Shown here piece after piece: positions 7,072 through 15,535 of a stretch of 44,625 nt of DNA. The position numbers and the translations under genes were made by a program. Below the pieces are notes generated by a model. It did no database searches. It was not told the DNA's origin and was given only the letters and a program-made list of their open reading frames with translations. The stretch spans positions 1 to 44,625 of the forward strand of contig CALXWT010000007.1 of the NCBI GenBank assembly GCA_944392445.1, in the 5' to 3' direction. Source of the DNA: an uncultured Clostridia bacterium (GTDB lineage: Bacteria > Bacillota > Clostridia > TANB77 > CAG-508). Position 1 is the first letter of the stretch, and each line of letters begins with the position of its first letter.

Positions 7072-7953
7072 TTATTTTCCCTGATTTTCAATAATATCCA
7101 CTACCTTTTTGTAGCCATCTTTGGCATGTATGTTTTTCTTTTTATGCTTCATTAAAACAAAATTATGTACTGCTCCTTCGTACTCTAGCCACATTATTTT
7201 TTCTTTATTCTTTAAAGCGAACTCTTTTGCATCTGGATTTAGCATATCTCGTGTTCCAGATAGAAAGTATATGTTTGCTAGCTTATCTGTTGGGCCAAGT
7301 ACAGGGTTTACAAGGTAGCTTTTCATTCCATTTTTGCCTGCATATCTTTTACCAGATATTTTTAGCAACGGTTTTTTTAGTACCGGATCATCTATTGTGT
7401 CTATTAATGGATTTTCCATTCTTACATCGAGCCAAGGCGATATTAAAATAGTTTTATCTGGTAGTCTATTGTTTAACTCTCCATTTTGTTCGTATAGTGC
7501 AATCGACATACCTCCTCCTGCCGAATCTCCCATTAGTATTAACTCTTTGTCGCCTATTTTCTTTATTATTTCTTCGTATAGAGGTTGCATCATATTAAAT
7601 GCTTCTATATATGTGTGTTCTGGTGTTAATGGGTAATCTGGTACTATTATTGTGGCTTTCGTATCATTTATTATGTCTTTAAAAAAGTGCCAATGGTATT
7701 TTTCCAACTCTCCCACATACGAGCCACCGTGAATGTATAATATTACTTTTTTGCTTTCTTGCTGTCCAGCTGTTTCGTATAAGTCATCGTGGTTTAGTGG
7801 TTTTATTATAAAGACATCTCTTCCCATAAATTTTTCTTGCGAAAAATCGTAATATCTAAATACGTCTTTAGGAAGTTTTGATGTTGCTACTCTTAATTCA
7901 TAATATATTCTAATAAGTAAGATTATTAACAATACTAAAATTATTATTATCAT
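7072..7953 (-). CDS. Alpha/beta hydrolase (esterase/lipase, HSL family)
   Basis: 293 aa. An N-terminal membrane anchor (residues 2-18) is followed by a hydrolase fold of the hormone-sensitive-lipase type (Abhydrolase_3): oxyanion-hole HGGS at residues 75-78, nucleophile elbow GDSAGGG with Ser144, acid Asp236 (GTRDML) and His263 (AVHNF). All catalytic elements are intact. The catalytic domain probably stays membrane-associated; the basic residues after the helix suggest a cytoplasmic face. GAGAGGT precedes the ATG. It is the first gene of the esterase/acetyltransferase/DUF6320 set. A half copy of the family-1 hairpin element abuts the stop codon, so the C-terminus may have been altered by that event. 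Confidence 0.9.
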   Translation of the reverse strand: MIIIILVLLIILLIRIYYELRVATSKLPKDVFRYYDFSQEKFMGRDVFIIKPLNHDDLYETAGQQESKKVILYIHGGSYVGELEKYHWHFFKDIINDTKATIIVPDYPLTPEHTYIEAFNMMQPLYEEIIKKIGDKELILMGDSAGGGMSIALYEQNGELNNRLPDKTILISPWLDVRMENPLIDTIDDPVLKKPLLKISGKRYAGKNGMKSYLVNPVLGPTDKLANIYFLSGTRDMLNPDAKEFALKNKEKIMWLEYEGAVHNFVLMKHKKKNIHAKDGYKKVVDIIENQGK

Positions 7954-8169
7954 TTTGCTACCTCTCTTTTGGTTATTTTATTGTCAATTTTATAATAGCA
8001 TACATTAGAAAGTATTTCAATTCAAATAAAAAACTTCATATAATATTTCTACTATACAAAGTTTTTTCATAATATTATTTATTTTAATCATTTTTTAATA
8101 TTGTCGTAATATTTTGGTAACAAATACGAAATTGATGCTGTTCTATCTATAGTAACTTTTTCATATATA

Positions 8170-9852
8170 CTATATCTTTTCTACGTATATTTTGTCATTT
8201 ACTGCTATTACTGTATATTTATTTAAATTTGGTATTTCTTTTATTTCTTCAAATTCTGCATACTCTTCTATTTGCTTTTTTGCTTCTTTTTGCTTTTCTT
8301 GTAATAAATTTGCTTCGTCTTTCTTTAAATACTTAAATTCTATCATTACTGCTTTGTAATCTTTACTTTTATCCTTTGGTATTAGCAATATATCTGGATA
8401 CTTTCTTTGTACTTCCATTTCTGATTTTAATCTAAATACTTTTAAGTTCATTGCTATGCAGTAAAATATTAGTTTTACATATTTTTCGTCAAATTTAACA
8501 TAGTCCCTATTTGATAAGTTTTCTAAGTATCTATGTGCTAATTTCACAAGTTTATCTATCTTTCCTTCTAAAGCTATTTCTGTTGCGATTTCTGAATAAT
8601 TTTCTTCTATTACCCAGCCTACGTTTTGTCTTAGTACTTGTAAAAAATAGTCTGAATATATTTCTTTCATTACTTTATTTGGTATGTTTAGTTTTGGATA
8701 TCCTACCACCTCATCTTCTATAGTTAAATAGCCTAGGTAAAATAACATCGATACTAAGTCTTTTTCTGTAAATTCTATAGCTGGATTAAACTTTGCAGTT
8801 ATCTCTCCTACTATTCCTTCCCCTGATACTGTTTTTTCTATTATTTTTTCTCTTTCCTCGCCTCTGCATAAGTCCAACATTCTTCCTAATTTACTATAAT
8901 CGCTTGCTATGTTTACATCTATTAACTGATTTGGTATTTTTCTTTGCTCTATATAATTATTTAGAAAATATAAACACATATTAGAGTTATATATTTTTTC
9001 TCTTCCATCTAATGCAAACTTATACCCATCACAATTTTCCTTCATTATTGGCAATATTTCTTCTTGTTCCTGTTTTGATAATTCTAATTCTTGCATCATT
9101 GTTATTAACTCATCTTTAGTAAAACCCATCATTTCATTGAATTTTGCATTTTGTGTTTTGTCTGAGCCTATATTAAATCCCGATGTTAAACTATCTAGAG
9201 TTATTGGTGCTACTCCTGTTATAAATATTCTATCTATAACACTTTCTGTACCTTCTTTTAATATTTCATACCACTTTCTTATTTTTCCGTTTTTTGATAC
9301 CAAGTTTTTAAATTGATTCGTATTAAATCCCAATAATTCGTTTGCAAAGTGGTCGTATTCATCAATTATTACATATATTTTTTCATTTGGTTTTTGTATT
9401 CCAAATGCTTTTATTAAATTGTCTAAAATTCCTTCTGCTTCATCTTCTGTATTAACAAAAAAGTTCATACCATATTTTTCCACAAAAGTTTTAACTGATG
9501 ACGCAATTTTCCCTTTGAATCCTTTCATTGTTGTCTCTTCATTTGATGTATCTATGCCTGAAAAATTAAATTTTAGTATGTAATATTTATTCTTTAATTT
9601 CGTTGGATTTTTTCCTATATATGTATTTTTGTATAGCTTATCGAACTTGTCAGCTTTTTTTAAGTCATAATAGTTCTCTAAAGTACTTGTGAATAGTGTT
9701 TTTCCAAATTTTCTTGGACGCAAGAACATTATGTATGGTTCAGGCAAATTCTCTAATTCTTCTATATATTTTGTTTTATCTATATAATAATAGTCATTTT
9801 CTACTAGTCTTTCATAATCACTTATTCCATAAGGCAATTTTCTCATAAACAT
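8170..9852 (-). CDS. AAA-ATPase-like / PD-(D/E)XK nuclease-like protein
   Basis: 560 aa. The N-terminus carries the AAA-ATPase_like signature: FIDKT-type start (YYIDKTKYIEEL), a Walker A variant RPRKFGKTL near residue 47 and Walker B IIDEYDHF. The C-terminus has the PDDEXK_9 nuclease-like motif (YPDILL ... AVMIEFKYLK). The family occurs in many copies in Bacteroidetes and Clostridia genomes, with no settled function; a role with mobile DNA is often suggested. A GTG one codon earlier is possible, but spacing from GAAGGG favours the ATG. It stands alone between the esterase operon and vanW, without the family-1 element at its 3' end. Confidence 0.85.
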   Translation of the reverse strand: MFMRKLPYGISDYERLVENDYYYIDKTKYIEELENLPEPYIMFLRPRKFGKTLFTSTLENYYDLKKADKFDKLYKNTYIGKNPTKLKNKYYILKFNFSGIDTSNEETTMKGFKGKIASSVKTFVEKYGMNFFVNTEDEAEGILDNLIKAFGIQKPNEKIYVIIDEYDHFANELLGFNTNQFKNLVSKNGKIRKWYEILKEGTESVIDRIFITGVAPITLDSLTSGFNIGSDKTQNAKFNEMMGFTKDELITMMQELELSKQEQEEILPIMKENCDGYKFALDGREKIYNSNMCLYFLNNYIEQRKIPNQLIDVNIASDYSKLGRMLDLCRGEEREKIIEKTVSGEGIVGEITAKFNPAIEFTEKDLVSMLFYLGYLTIEDEVVGYPKLNIPNKVMKEIYSDYFLQVLRQNVGWVIEENYSEIATEIALEGKIDKLVKLAHRYLENLSNRDYVKFDEKYVKLIFYCIAMNLKVFRLKSEMEVQRKYPDILLIPKDKSKDYKAVMIEFKYLKKDEANLLQEKQKEAKKQIEEYAEFEEIKEIPNLNKYTVIAVNDKIYVEKI

Positions 9853-10061
9853 CACATTCCCTTCAAATGATTTTAACTACTTTTTTATTATACCATATCT
9901 TTTTATTTTTTTATATTTATTTTGAATGTTTTATTATAAAATTTCTCATTTTTTTCCTTAATATATTTTTTAATTTAGCTAAAAATATAATATTAGTATA
10001 ATCAATTTTTTAGATTTATAGATATTTTTAAGAGCATATTTTTGCTCAAATGGAGGACTTT

Positions 10062-10739
10062 ATGAAAAATAAAAAATGGATAATAGGAATTGTAATATTG
10101 CTTGCTATTCTTGGTGTTATTGTATACTTTATGTTTTTTAGAAATACAAATAATACCCCAGAAAGCAACTACAATCCAAGTAGAATTTCATATAACACAA
10201 CTCTTACAGATAATGAAAACAATAATACATCTACTAATGATTCAACTAATTCAACTAACTCAAATGAAACTAAAAAAGTTAAAACAGAAACCAAAATAAG
10301 TAGTTTTTCTACACCAATAGTGGACGGCAATGAAAATAGAATAACAAATATAAAAATAACTTGCTCGCGAATTAGTGATACAGTAGTTAGATCAAAAGAA
10401 GAATTTTCTTTTTGTAAAGTAGTTGGTCAACCATCTAGTGCAGATGGTTACAAAGAAGCTCATGCTTTTGTAGATGGAGAACTTGTAAATGCAATTGGTG
10501 GTGGTAACTGCCAAGTAAGTACTACAATATATAATGCTGCTAAGGAAATTGATGGTGTTGAAATTACAGAAAGACACGAACACGAAAAAGAAGTAGGATA
10601 TATAGAAATGGGAAAAGATGCAACAGTTGCGTATGATTACTTAGATTTAAAATTTGAAAATAATAATGATTTTGACTTAAAACTAGATGCTTATGTAAAA
10701 GATGACAAGGTTTGTGTAGACATTTACAGGATTGCATAA
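10062..10739 (+). CDS. VanW family protein, membrane-anchored
   Basis: 225 aa. One membrane helix near the N-terminus (residues 6-24) is followed by a Ser/Thr/Asn-rich spacer (about 30-75) and a VanW domain. Within it, RSKEEFSFCKVVG and GGGNCQVSTTIYNAA are the family hallmarks, the latter around the conserved G-G-G-x-C-Q-x-S-[ST]. VanW domains lie outside the membrane and are linked to the envelope, being named after a gene in some vancomycin-resistance clusters; the biochemical activity is unknown. The start is the ATG after GGAGG; the upstream in-frame ATG is part of the ribosome site itself. The gene ends 5 bases before hairpin element copy B. Confidence 0.85.
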   Translation: MKNKKWIIGIVILLAILGVIVYFMFFRNTNNTPESNYNPSRISYNTTLTDNENNNTSTNDSTNSTNSNETKKVKTETKISSFSTPIVDGNENRITNIKITCSRISDTVVRSKEEFSFCKVVGQPSSADGYKEAHAFVDGELVNAIGGGNCQVSTTIYNAAKEIDGVEITERHEHEKEVGYIEMGKDATVAYDYLDLKFENNNDFDLKLDAYVKDDKVCVDIYRIA

Positions 10740-10744
10740 ATCAG

Positions 10745-10975
10745 CAAAAGGGGACGGGCTTAAATTGCAAATTTTCTATAAAATTCAAAATAAGTTGGTA
10801 TTTCTTTTGTCTTCGGACCTTTGGCAACGTACAAACTGTAAATGTTCATTCCATTCACATAACAGTTTGTAAACTTGTCGTTCCCCACCTTAAGCACTTC
10901 GACAAAAGAAAGAAATACCAACTTATTTTGAAATAGAAGTAATTATTTTTTGCAAAACAAGCCCGTCCCCTTTTG
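10745..10975. repeat. Hairpin element family 1, copy B (core inverted)
   Basis: The 231-base inverted repeat fills the gap between the convergent vanW and glycosyltransferase genes. Its outer ends (CAAAAGGGGACGGGCTT) match copy A, but the inner arms (CAAAATAAGTTGGTATTTCTT) are unique to this locus and complementary to each other. The core runs in the opposite sense to copy A: ACGTACAAACTGTAAATG, then AACAGTTTGTAAACTTGTCG, then CCCCACCTTAAGCACT. Confidence 0.85.
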
Positions 10976-10983
10976 TAATTTTT

Positions 10984-12699
10984 TTATCTCGACACTAAGT
11001 ATATTATACTTCCTGTGTCGTCTTCTTGTTGTAATAGTATTTCATAATTGCTAAATCCGGTATACTCTAGAATTTGATTTAATGTGTCTTCTACATTCAT
11101 CCATTTCTTTATTGTTAAAATAAATTGGTCTTGGCTTTGTAGTTCTTCGTCTGTCCTTAAGAAGTCTAGTTTATCATAGTTCATATTTATTATTAAAGAT
11201 TTATTATATATTAAAAATTCTGGCATACTTGTCATGTGTGTAAATGCGTTATCTACTGCGTACACAAAATCTAAATCTTTGTACTGTTCTGCTATTTCTA
11301 CATATTTGCTATAACCTTTGTATAAGTATTTTTGCTCATTTGTAATAAAGCCACTTATTGTAACTATTAAAACTGCTACTGTAGTTATGCTGTATGCAAC
11401 TTTTTTGTTTCTAAATATTGCCCATACTGCCAATACAAATATTATTGCAAGTTCTGGTAATATTGGCATAATGTATCTCATTGCATATTTTGCTTCTATA
11501 TCTGGCGCCATTTTTGCAACTAGTAGTAAATATATTAAGCTAGGCATTATTATAACCAAATATGCATATAAATTCTTTATTTTTTTCTTGTTTTTCTTTG
11601 CAATAATAAACCTTGCTATTACACCAATTACTCCAAGTGCTAATATTGCATATATTAATATGTTGTTTATGCTATATGCTTCACATATTCTTTCTATGTA
11701 GAATACTATGGCTTGCAATATCGACCTTTCGTTGCCTATTAAGTTAACTCCTCTGTACGAGAAGAATATATGGTATATTGCTGCTGGGAATAGTATTATT
11801 CCTACCAATGCTGATACTATATGTATGACAATATACTTTCTAAGCATTTTGTATTCTTTTTTCTGTATGAACCTTATGAGCATTAACACAAATATTCCAA
11901 GTAACAAAATGCAGAAATAATATTGCGTTAAAAATCCAAGTAGTATAGTCCAAAATAACTGCCATTTTTCTTTTTTGGTTATTTCTAAATTGTTCTTTAG
12001 AATTTTTAAGTTGATGTATAAATATGCTATTCCAAAGAAAGTAATCATCATATACATTCTTAGGAATATTACAGTTGCTCCTGCTCCCATACTTAAACCA
12101 TATAATACTAGTGCGATTAGTCCTAGCCATTTTTTATCAAATAAGATAAATATTTTTCTTATTACAAAGAATGTTAGTATATAGAACATTAGATTTATAG
12201 CGAAGATTATATATTTAGAGAATATTCCATAAGCAATGCTAGATGCTAAATGTACTAACATATAGAATAGTGGTGGGTGCACGTCTCTGGATTGATTATA
12301 ATATACCGAGAAATAATTAAGCACATCTCCCTTTCCTATTGCTACGTATTCTTTTGCGTCCTCTCTTGTTTTCCATACAGGCTTATCTGCACTATGTATT
12401 TCACCTGCTAATTCTCCAAATTCGTCTTGATGTGATAAATAATATCCAATATTTTTTATAGTTTCTCCTAAAGAATCTCCTATAACATTTTTTTCTATGG
12501 TTCTATTTAAGAAGTCTGATTTTCCTGCTGCTTGAAAAACATTGTCCCATTTATAATTTGATGAGCCGAATGAGAATATCTCATCCTCGTGAAATCCCTC
12601 TTTTTGACCTATCCAATAAAACATAAATATTATTGTGATTATTAGTATTATTATAGTTATAATATTGTAACCTTTTTTGCTATTTATTTTTTCTAACAT
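10984..12699 (-). CDS. Membrane glycosyltransferase, GT39/ArnT-like (PMT_2)
   Basis: 571 aa. An N-terminal helix is followed by a large extracytoplasmic loop with the acidic HEDEIFSFG motif (catalytic Asp/Glu region of C-fold glycosyltransferases), then RDVHPPLFYMLVHLAS, a signature of the PMT_2/GT39-like family. About ten further membrane helices and a soluble C-terminal domain complete it. Such enzymes move a sugar from a polyprenyl-phosphate donor to a lipid, polymer or protein on the outer face of the membrane; the substrate is unknown. GAGGGGAG precedes the ATG. The gene stands alone with its own promoter, and its 3' end faces hairpin element copy B. Confidence 0.85.
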   Translation of the reverse strand: MLEKINSKKGYNIITIIILIITIIFMFYWIGQKEGFHEDEIFSFGSSNYKWDNVFQAAGKSDFLNRTIEKNVIGDSLGETIKNIGYYLSHQDEFGELAGEIHSADKPVWKTREDAKEYVAIGKGDVLNYFSVYYNQSRDVHPPLFYMLVHLASSIAYGIFSKYIIFAINLMFYILTFFVIRKIFILFDKKWLGLIALVLYGLSMGAGATVIFLRMYMMITFFGIAYLYINLKILKNNLEITKKEKWQLFWTILLGFLTQYYFCILLLGIFVLMLIRFIQKKEYKMLRKYIVIHIVSALVGIILFPAAIYHIFFSYRGVNLIGNERSILQAIVFYIERICEAYSINNILIYAILALGVIGVIARFIIAKKNKKKIKNLYAYLVIIMPSLIYLLLVAKMAPDIEAKYAMRYIMPILPELAIIFVLAVWAIFRNKKVAYSITTVAVLIVTISGFITNEQKYLYKGYSKYVEIAEQYKDLDFVYAVDNAFTHMTSMPEFLIYNKSLIINMNYDKLDFLRTDEELQSQDQFILTIKKWMNVEDTLNQILEYTGFSNYEILLQQEDDTGSIIYLVSR

Positions 12700-12756
12700 A
12701 TTTTTCTCCCCTCTTTTTGTTTATCACGTTATTAAGCAACTACTTAAATCAAATAG

Positions 12757-12785
12757 AGAATAACACAGATATAAATAAATATCAA
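12757..12785 (-). promoter_or_regulatory. Probable sigma-A promoter of the GT39-like gene
   Basis: Minus strand TTGATA, 17-bp spacer, TATTCT, about 60 bases upstream of the glycosyltransferase start. Confidence 0.5.
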
Positions 12786-12921
12786 GTTTTTATTACCTAT
12801 TTTTATTGATTTTATATTCATTTGCATTACAGTCTACTGCCTTAAACTTACATTCTTTGTAATAAAAATTATTTTAAACAATATACTTATACTAAAATAA
12901 ATTTGCTTTTAACAGGGGGTT

Positions 12922-14244
12922 ATGCTTTTGAACAAAAAAATTATAAAAATAATAAGCTTTACTTTAATTTTTCTAACTATATTTACGTTCTCTGTAGTGC
13001 TTGCTACAGATGACTCTATATACGTATGGTCTACAGAAACCGAGCCATTAACTACTGAAACAAGTAGCACTGTAGAAGATGCAGAAGAAACTTCTAGTAA
13101 TGAAAATAGCACTACAACCACTGAAACTAGTGCTGAGGAAAATACTGAAGACGAAGCAAATAACAATACTTTGAACTTAGAGTCTGGTGGAGCAGTTTTA
13201 ATTGAGCAAACAACCGGGCAAGTGTTATATGACCATAATATGCACGAGAAGCTAAGGCCTGCAAGTGTTACAAAGGTTATGAGTATATTGCTAATAATGG
13301 AAGCTGTAGATTCTGGTCAAATTACCTTACAAGATAAAGTTCCTTGTTCTGAGAATGCTGCTGGTATGGGTGGCTCACAAATTTGGTTGGAAGTCGGAGA
13401 AGAGCTAACTGTAGACGAAATGCTAAAAGCTATTTGCGTAGTATCAGCTAACGATTGTACCGTTGCAATGGCAGAATATTTATGTGGTAGCGAAGAAGCA
13501 TTTGTAACTAAGATGAACGAAAGAGCTAAGGAACTTGGTATGAACGATACTACTTTTAAGAACTGCCACGGTATAGATGAGGACGGTCATTTAACTTCGG
13601 CTTATGACATTGCTCTTATGTCACGAGAACTTTTAAATAATCATCCTACTATACTAAACTACACTACTATATGGATGGATACATTAAGACATGGCGAATC
13701 TGAATTAGTAAATACAAATAAATTGATTAGAAACTACAAAGGTGCTACTGGACTAAAAACTGGCTCAACTTCAGTTGCATTATATAATTTGTCTGCTAGT
13801 GCAACTAGAGATGGGATGTCTTTAATTGCTGTTATATTAAAAGCTCCAACTACAAAGATACGTTTTTCTGAAGCTCAAAAGTTACTAGATTATGGTTTTA
13901 ACAATTACGAATTCAAGAGCTTAGCTGTTAGAGGCAATGTGCTAAAAGAAGCGGATGTAACTAAAGGTGTTACTTCTAAAGTTAATTTAATAGTCGAAAA
14001 AGATGTAGGGATTTTATTGAAAAAGGGCGAAGATAAAAATATTGAACAAACAATAAATATGGAAGAAAACATAACTGCACCTGTATATGAAGGGCAAAAG
14101 GTTGGGGAAATTGTATTTACACTTAATAACGAAGAAGTTGGCAGAACTAATATTATAGCTGAAAAAGCTGTAGAAAAGAAAACATTTTTTAGTATATCGG
14201 CATATTTGTATGCAAATTGGTTTAATGTGCTTAAGAAATTGTGA
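12922..14244 (+). CDS. dacF: D-alanyl-D-alanine carboxypeptidase (DacF/PBP5 type)
   Basis: 440 aa. Order: signal peptide (about residues 5-29), an unusually long Thr/Glu/Ser-rich spacer (about 35-85), a peptidase S11 domain with all three active-site motifs (S115-V-T-K118, S175-A-N177, K279-T-G281), a PBP5 C-terminal beta domain, and an amphipathic tail (LYANWFNVLKKL) that would anchor it to the outer membrane face. It trims the terminal D-Ala of peptidoglycan stem peptides and so limits cross-linking. AGGGGGTT precedes the ATG. DacF is the sporulation-associated member in Bacillus; other S11 paralogues look alike, so the symbol is tentative. The low-complexity spacer is longer than usual. 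Confidence 0.85.
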   Translation: MLLNKKIIKIISFTLIFLTIFTFSVVLATDDSIYVWSTETEPLTTETSSTVEDAEETSSNENSTTTTETSAEENTEDEANNNTLNLESGGAVLIEQTTGQVLYDHNMHEKLRPASVTKVMSILLIMEAVDSGQITLQDKVPCSENAAGMGGSQIWLEVGEELTVDEMLKAICVVSANDCTVAMAEYLCGSEEAFVTKMNERAKELGMNDTTFKNCHGIDEDGHLTSAYDIALMSRELLNNHPTILNYTTIWMDTLRHGESELVNTNKLIRNYKGATGLKTGSTSVALYNLSASATRDGMSLIAVILKAPTTKIRFSEAQKLLDYGFNNYEFKSLAVRGNVLKEADVTKGVTSKVNLIVEKDVGILLKKGEDKNIEQTINMEENITAPVYEGQKVGEIVFTLNNEEVGRTNIIAEKAVEKKTFFSISAYLYANWFNVLKKL

Positions 14245-14256
14245 TTAAACTAAGTT

Positions 14257-14285
14257 GTACCAATGGGAATAGTCCCCATTGGTAC
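14257..14285. terminator. Hairpin after dacF
   Basis: GTACCAATGGG pairs with CCCATTGGTAC around a short loop, 13 bases after the dacF stop and before the convergent prepilin-like gene. No strong T-run. The centre (GGGAATAGTCCCC) resembles the centres of the hairpins at 34798 and 36686. Confidence 0.65.
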
Positions 14286-14326
14286 GATTATACTATATTG
14301 AAAAAATCCACTAATTTTCTCTATTT

Positions 14327-14572
14327 TTATTCAGTTACATTTCCTCCACCTATTATATTTGAATACTCACTTATTATACCTTGTAATTTTTCAGTTTCAT
14401 CTTGTGTGGTTTGCTCTGTCAATTCTTTAGCATCTTGCGCTCTGTCCATTAGTCCATCTTCGCCAAAACCAAAGTTAAGTGTTACAGTTGCTAGTATTAT
14501 TAATACTACTATTGTAATTATTAGCGCAATCAATGTAATACCTTTTTCATTTATCTTCTGTCCCTTTTTCAT
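14327..14572 (-). CDS. Type IV prepilin-like protein
   Basis: 81 aa. A basic leader (MKKGQKINEKG) is followed by ITLIALIITIVVLIILATVTL, the classical prepilin cleavage and hydrophobic N-helix; the residue at position +5 is Ala where the canonical glutamate normally sits. The short C-terminal domain is acidic and Gln-rich. Such proteins are cut and methylated by a prepilin peptidase and assemble into pili or pseudopili, but no pilus ATPase or peptidase gene is nearby, so this may be an orphan minor pilin. The start is the ATG after GGGAGGG; a longer frame adding 17 residues has no ribosome site. Very short for a major pilin. Confidence 0.75.
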   Translation of the reverse strand: MKKGQKINEKGITLIALIITIVVLIILATVTLNFGFGEDGLMDRAQDAKELTEQTTQDETEKLQGIISEYSNIIGGGNVTE

Positions 14573-14773
14573 TTTTCCCTCCCGATTGTTATGATATATT
14601 TCTTTAAAAAACGTTATTCTCATTTATTTTCACTCTATGTTTATTGTATAATATTTGTTTTTTCTTTTCAATATTTTTTTATTTTTGTAACATATTCTTA
14701 ATATTATTGTAATATGATTGTAATATTTCTTCTTGTTTTTATTACCTAACTAATCTGTCTAAATAGAAAGCAT

Positions 14774-14810
14774 AAGATGATAGATAATTTCTTAGAATAT
14801 CTATCATCTT
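14774..14810 (-). terminator. Hairpin after gerW
   Basis: A 13-bp perfect stem (AAGATGATAGATA / TATCTATCATCTT) with an 11-base loop lies 22 bases beyond the gerW stop codon. No clear T-run on the minus strand. Confidence 0.65.
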
Positions 14811-14832
14811 AAAATAGTTTGTATAGTTTATT

Positions 14833-15480
14833 TTATTCTTCCTCGTTATAGCCTTCTTTATCGTCATCTGTTTCGTCATACTCATATTCGTAATCTGCTG
14901 GTGGCACAGGTTGCGTGTTATTTGCTATTTGCGTATGGCCCATTTTGCTCCTTCTAGGGCGTATTCTGCTTGCATTTTGTATTGTTTCTGTTAAGTTTTC
15001 TATTGTCTCTTTTGCTTCTTTATGTTCCCTATCCATTCTTTTTGCTTCTTCCTTCTTTTCCTCTTTTCTATTTTGCATTGTTTTGTTTAGGTAGCAATTT
15101 ACTTTTTCCATTAAATCTGGCACGTAGTCCATTAGTTTGTCTATTGCAGATGAATGATTTACTGGTAAAAGTTTAACATTATTTGGACTAACCACTAAAA
15201 ATGCTACTGGTGATATACTAACTCCTGCTCCAGAGCCTCCTCCAAATGGCAACCTATATTGTACTTGTTCCTCTTTTTCTTTTTTAGTGTATTCGTCTAA
15301 GGTTTCTCCCTTAAATTCACTTCCTCCTGCTGCAAAACCAAATCCTACTTTTGAAATTGGTATAATTACCATATTATTGCTGGTCTCTATTGGCTCACCT
15401 ATAATTGTATTTACGTCTACCATATCTTGTATGCTATTCATTGCAGTAAGCATAAGACCTTCTATTGGATGTTCACTCAT
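14833..15480 (-). CDS. gerW: GerW/YtfJ family sporulation protein
   Basis: 215 aa. The first 120 residues are typical GerW/YtfJ: MSEHPIEGLMLTAMNSIQDM, then IGEPI, VIIPISKVGFGFAAGG, FGGGSGAGVSISPVAF and VLPVN-like KLLPVN. In Bacillus this forespore protein is needed for proper germination. The C-terminal 90 residues are an extra highly charged Lys/Glu-rich coiled coil and an acidic tail (YDETDDDKEGYNEEE), longer than the Bacillus protein of about 150 aa. The DUF2953 gene lies directly upstream, as ytfI and ytfJ do in Bacillus. Confidence 0.9.
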   Translation of the reverse strand: MSEHPIEGLMLTAMNSIQDMVDVNTIIGEPIETSNNMVIIPISKVGFGFAAGGSEFKGETLDEYTKKEKEEQVQYRLPFGGGSGAGVSISPVAFLVVSPNNVKLLPVNHSSAIDKLMDYVPDLMEKVNCYLNKTMQNRKEEKKEEAKRMDREHKEAKETIENLTETIQNASRIRPRRSKMGHTQIANNTQPVPPADYEYEYDETDDDKEGYNEEE

Positions 15481-15535
15481 TTTATCAACTCTCCTTTAAT
15501 TTTATTTACTGATAATATGTACCAATTTTACAAAT

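Noticed and set aside
8088..8180. Protein-like 30-codon stretch (KRYSIYEKVTIDRTAS, then ISYLLPKYYDN) after the AAA-ATPase gene
   Set aside because: No start codon or ribosome site and only 30 codons between stops; not distinguishable from chance in AT-rich DNA, although it could be the tail of a lost gene.
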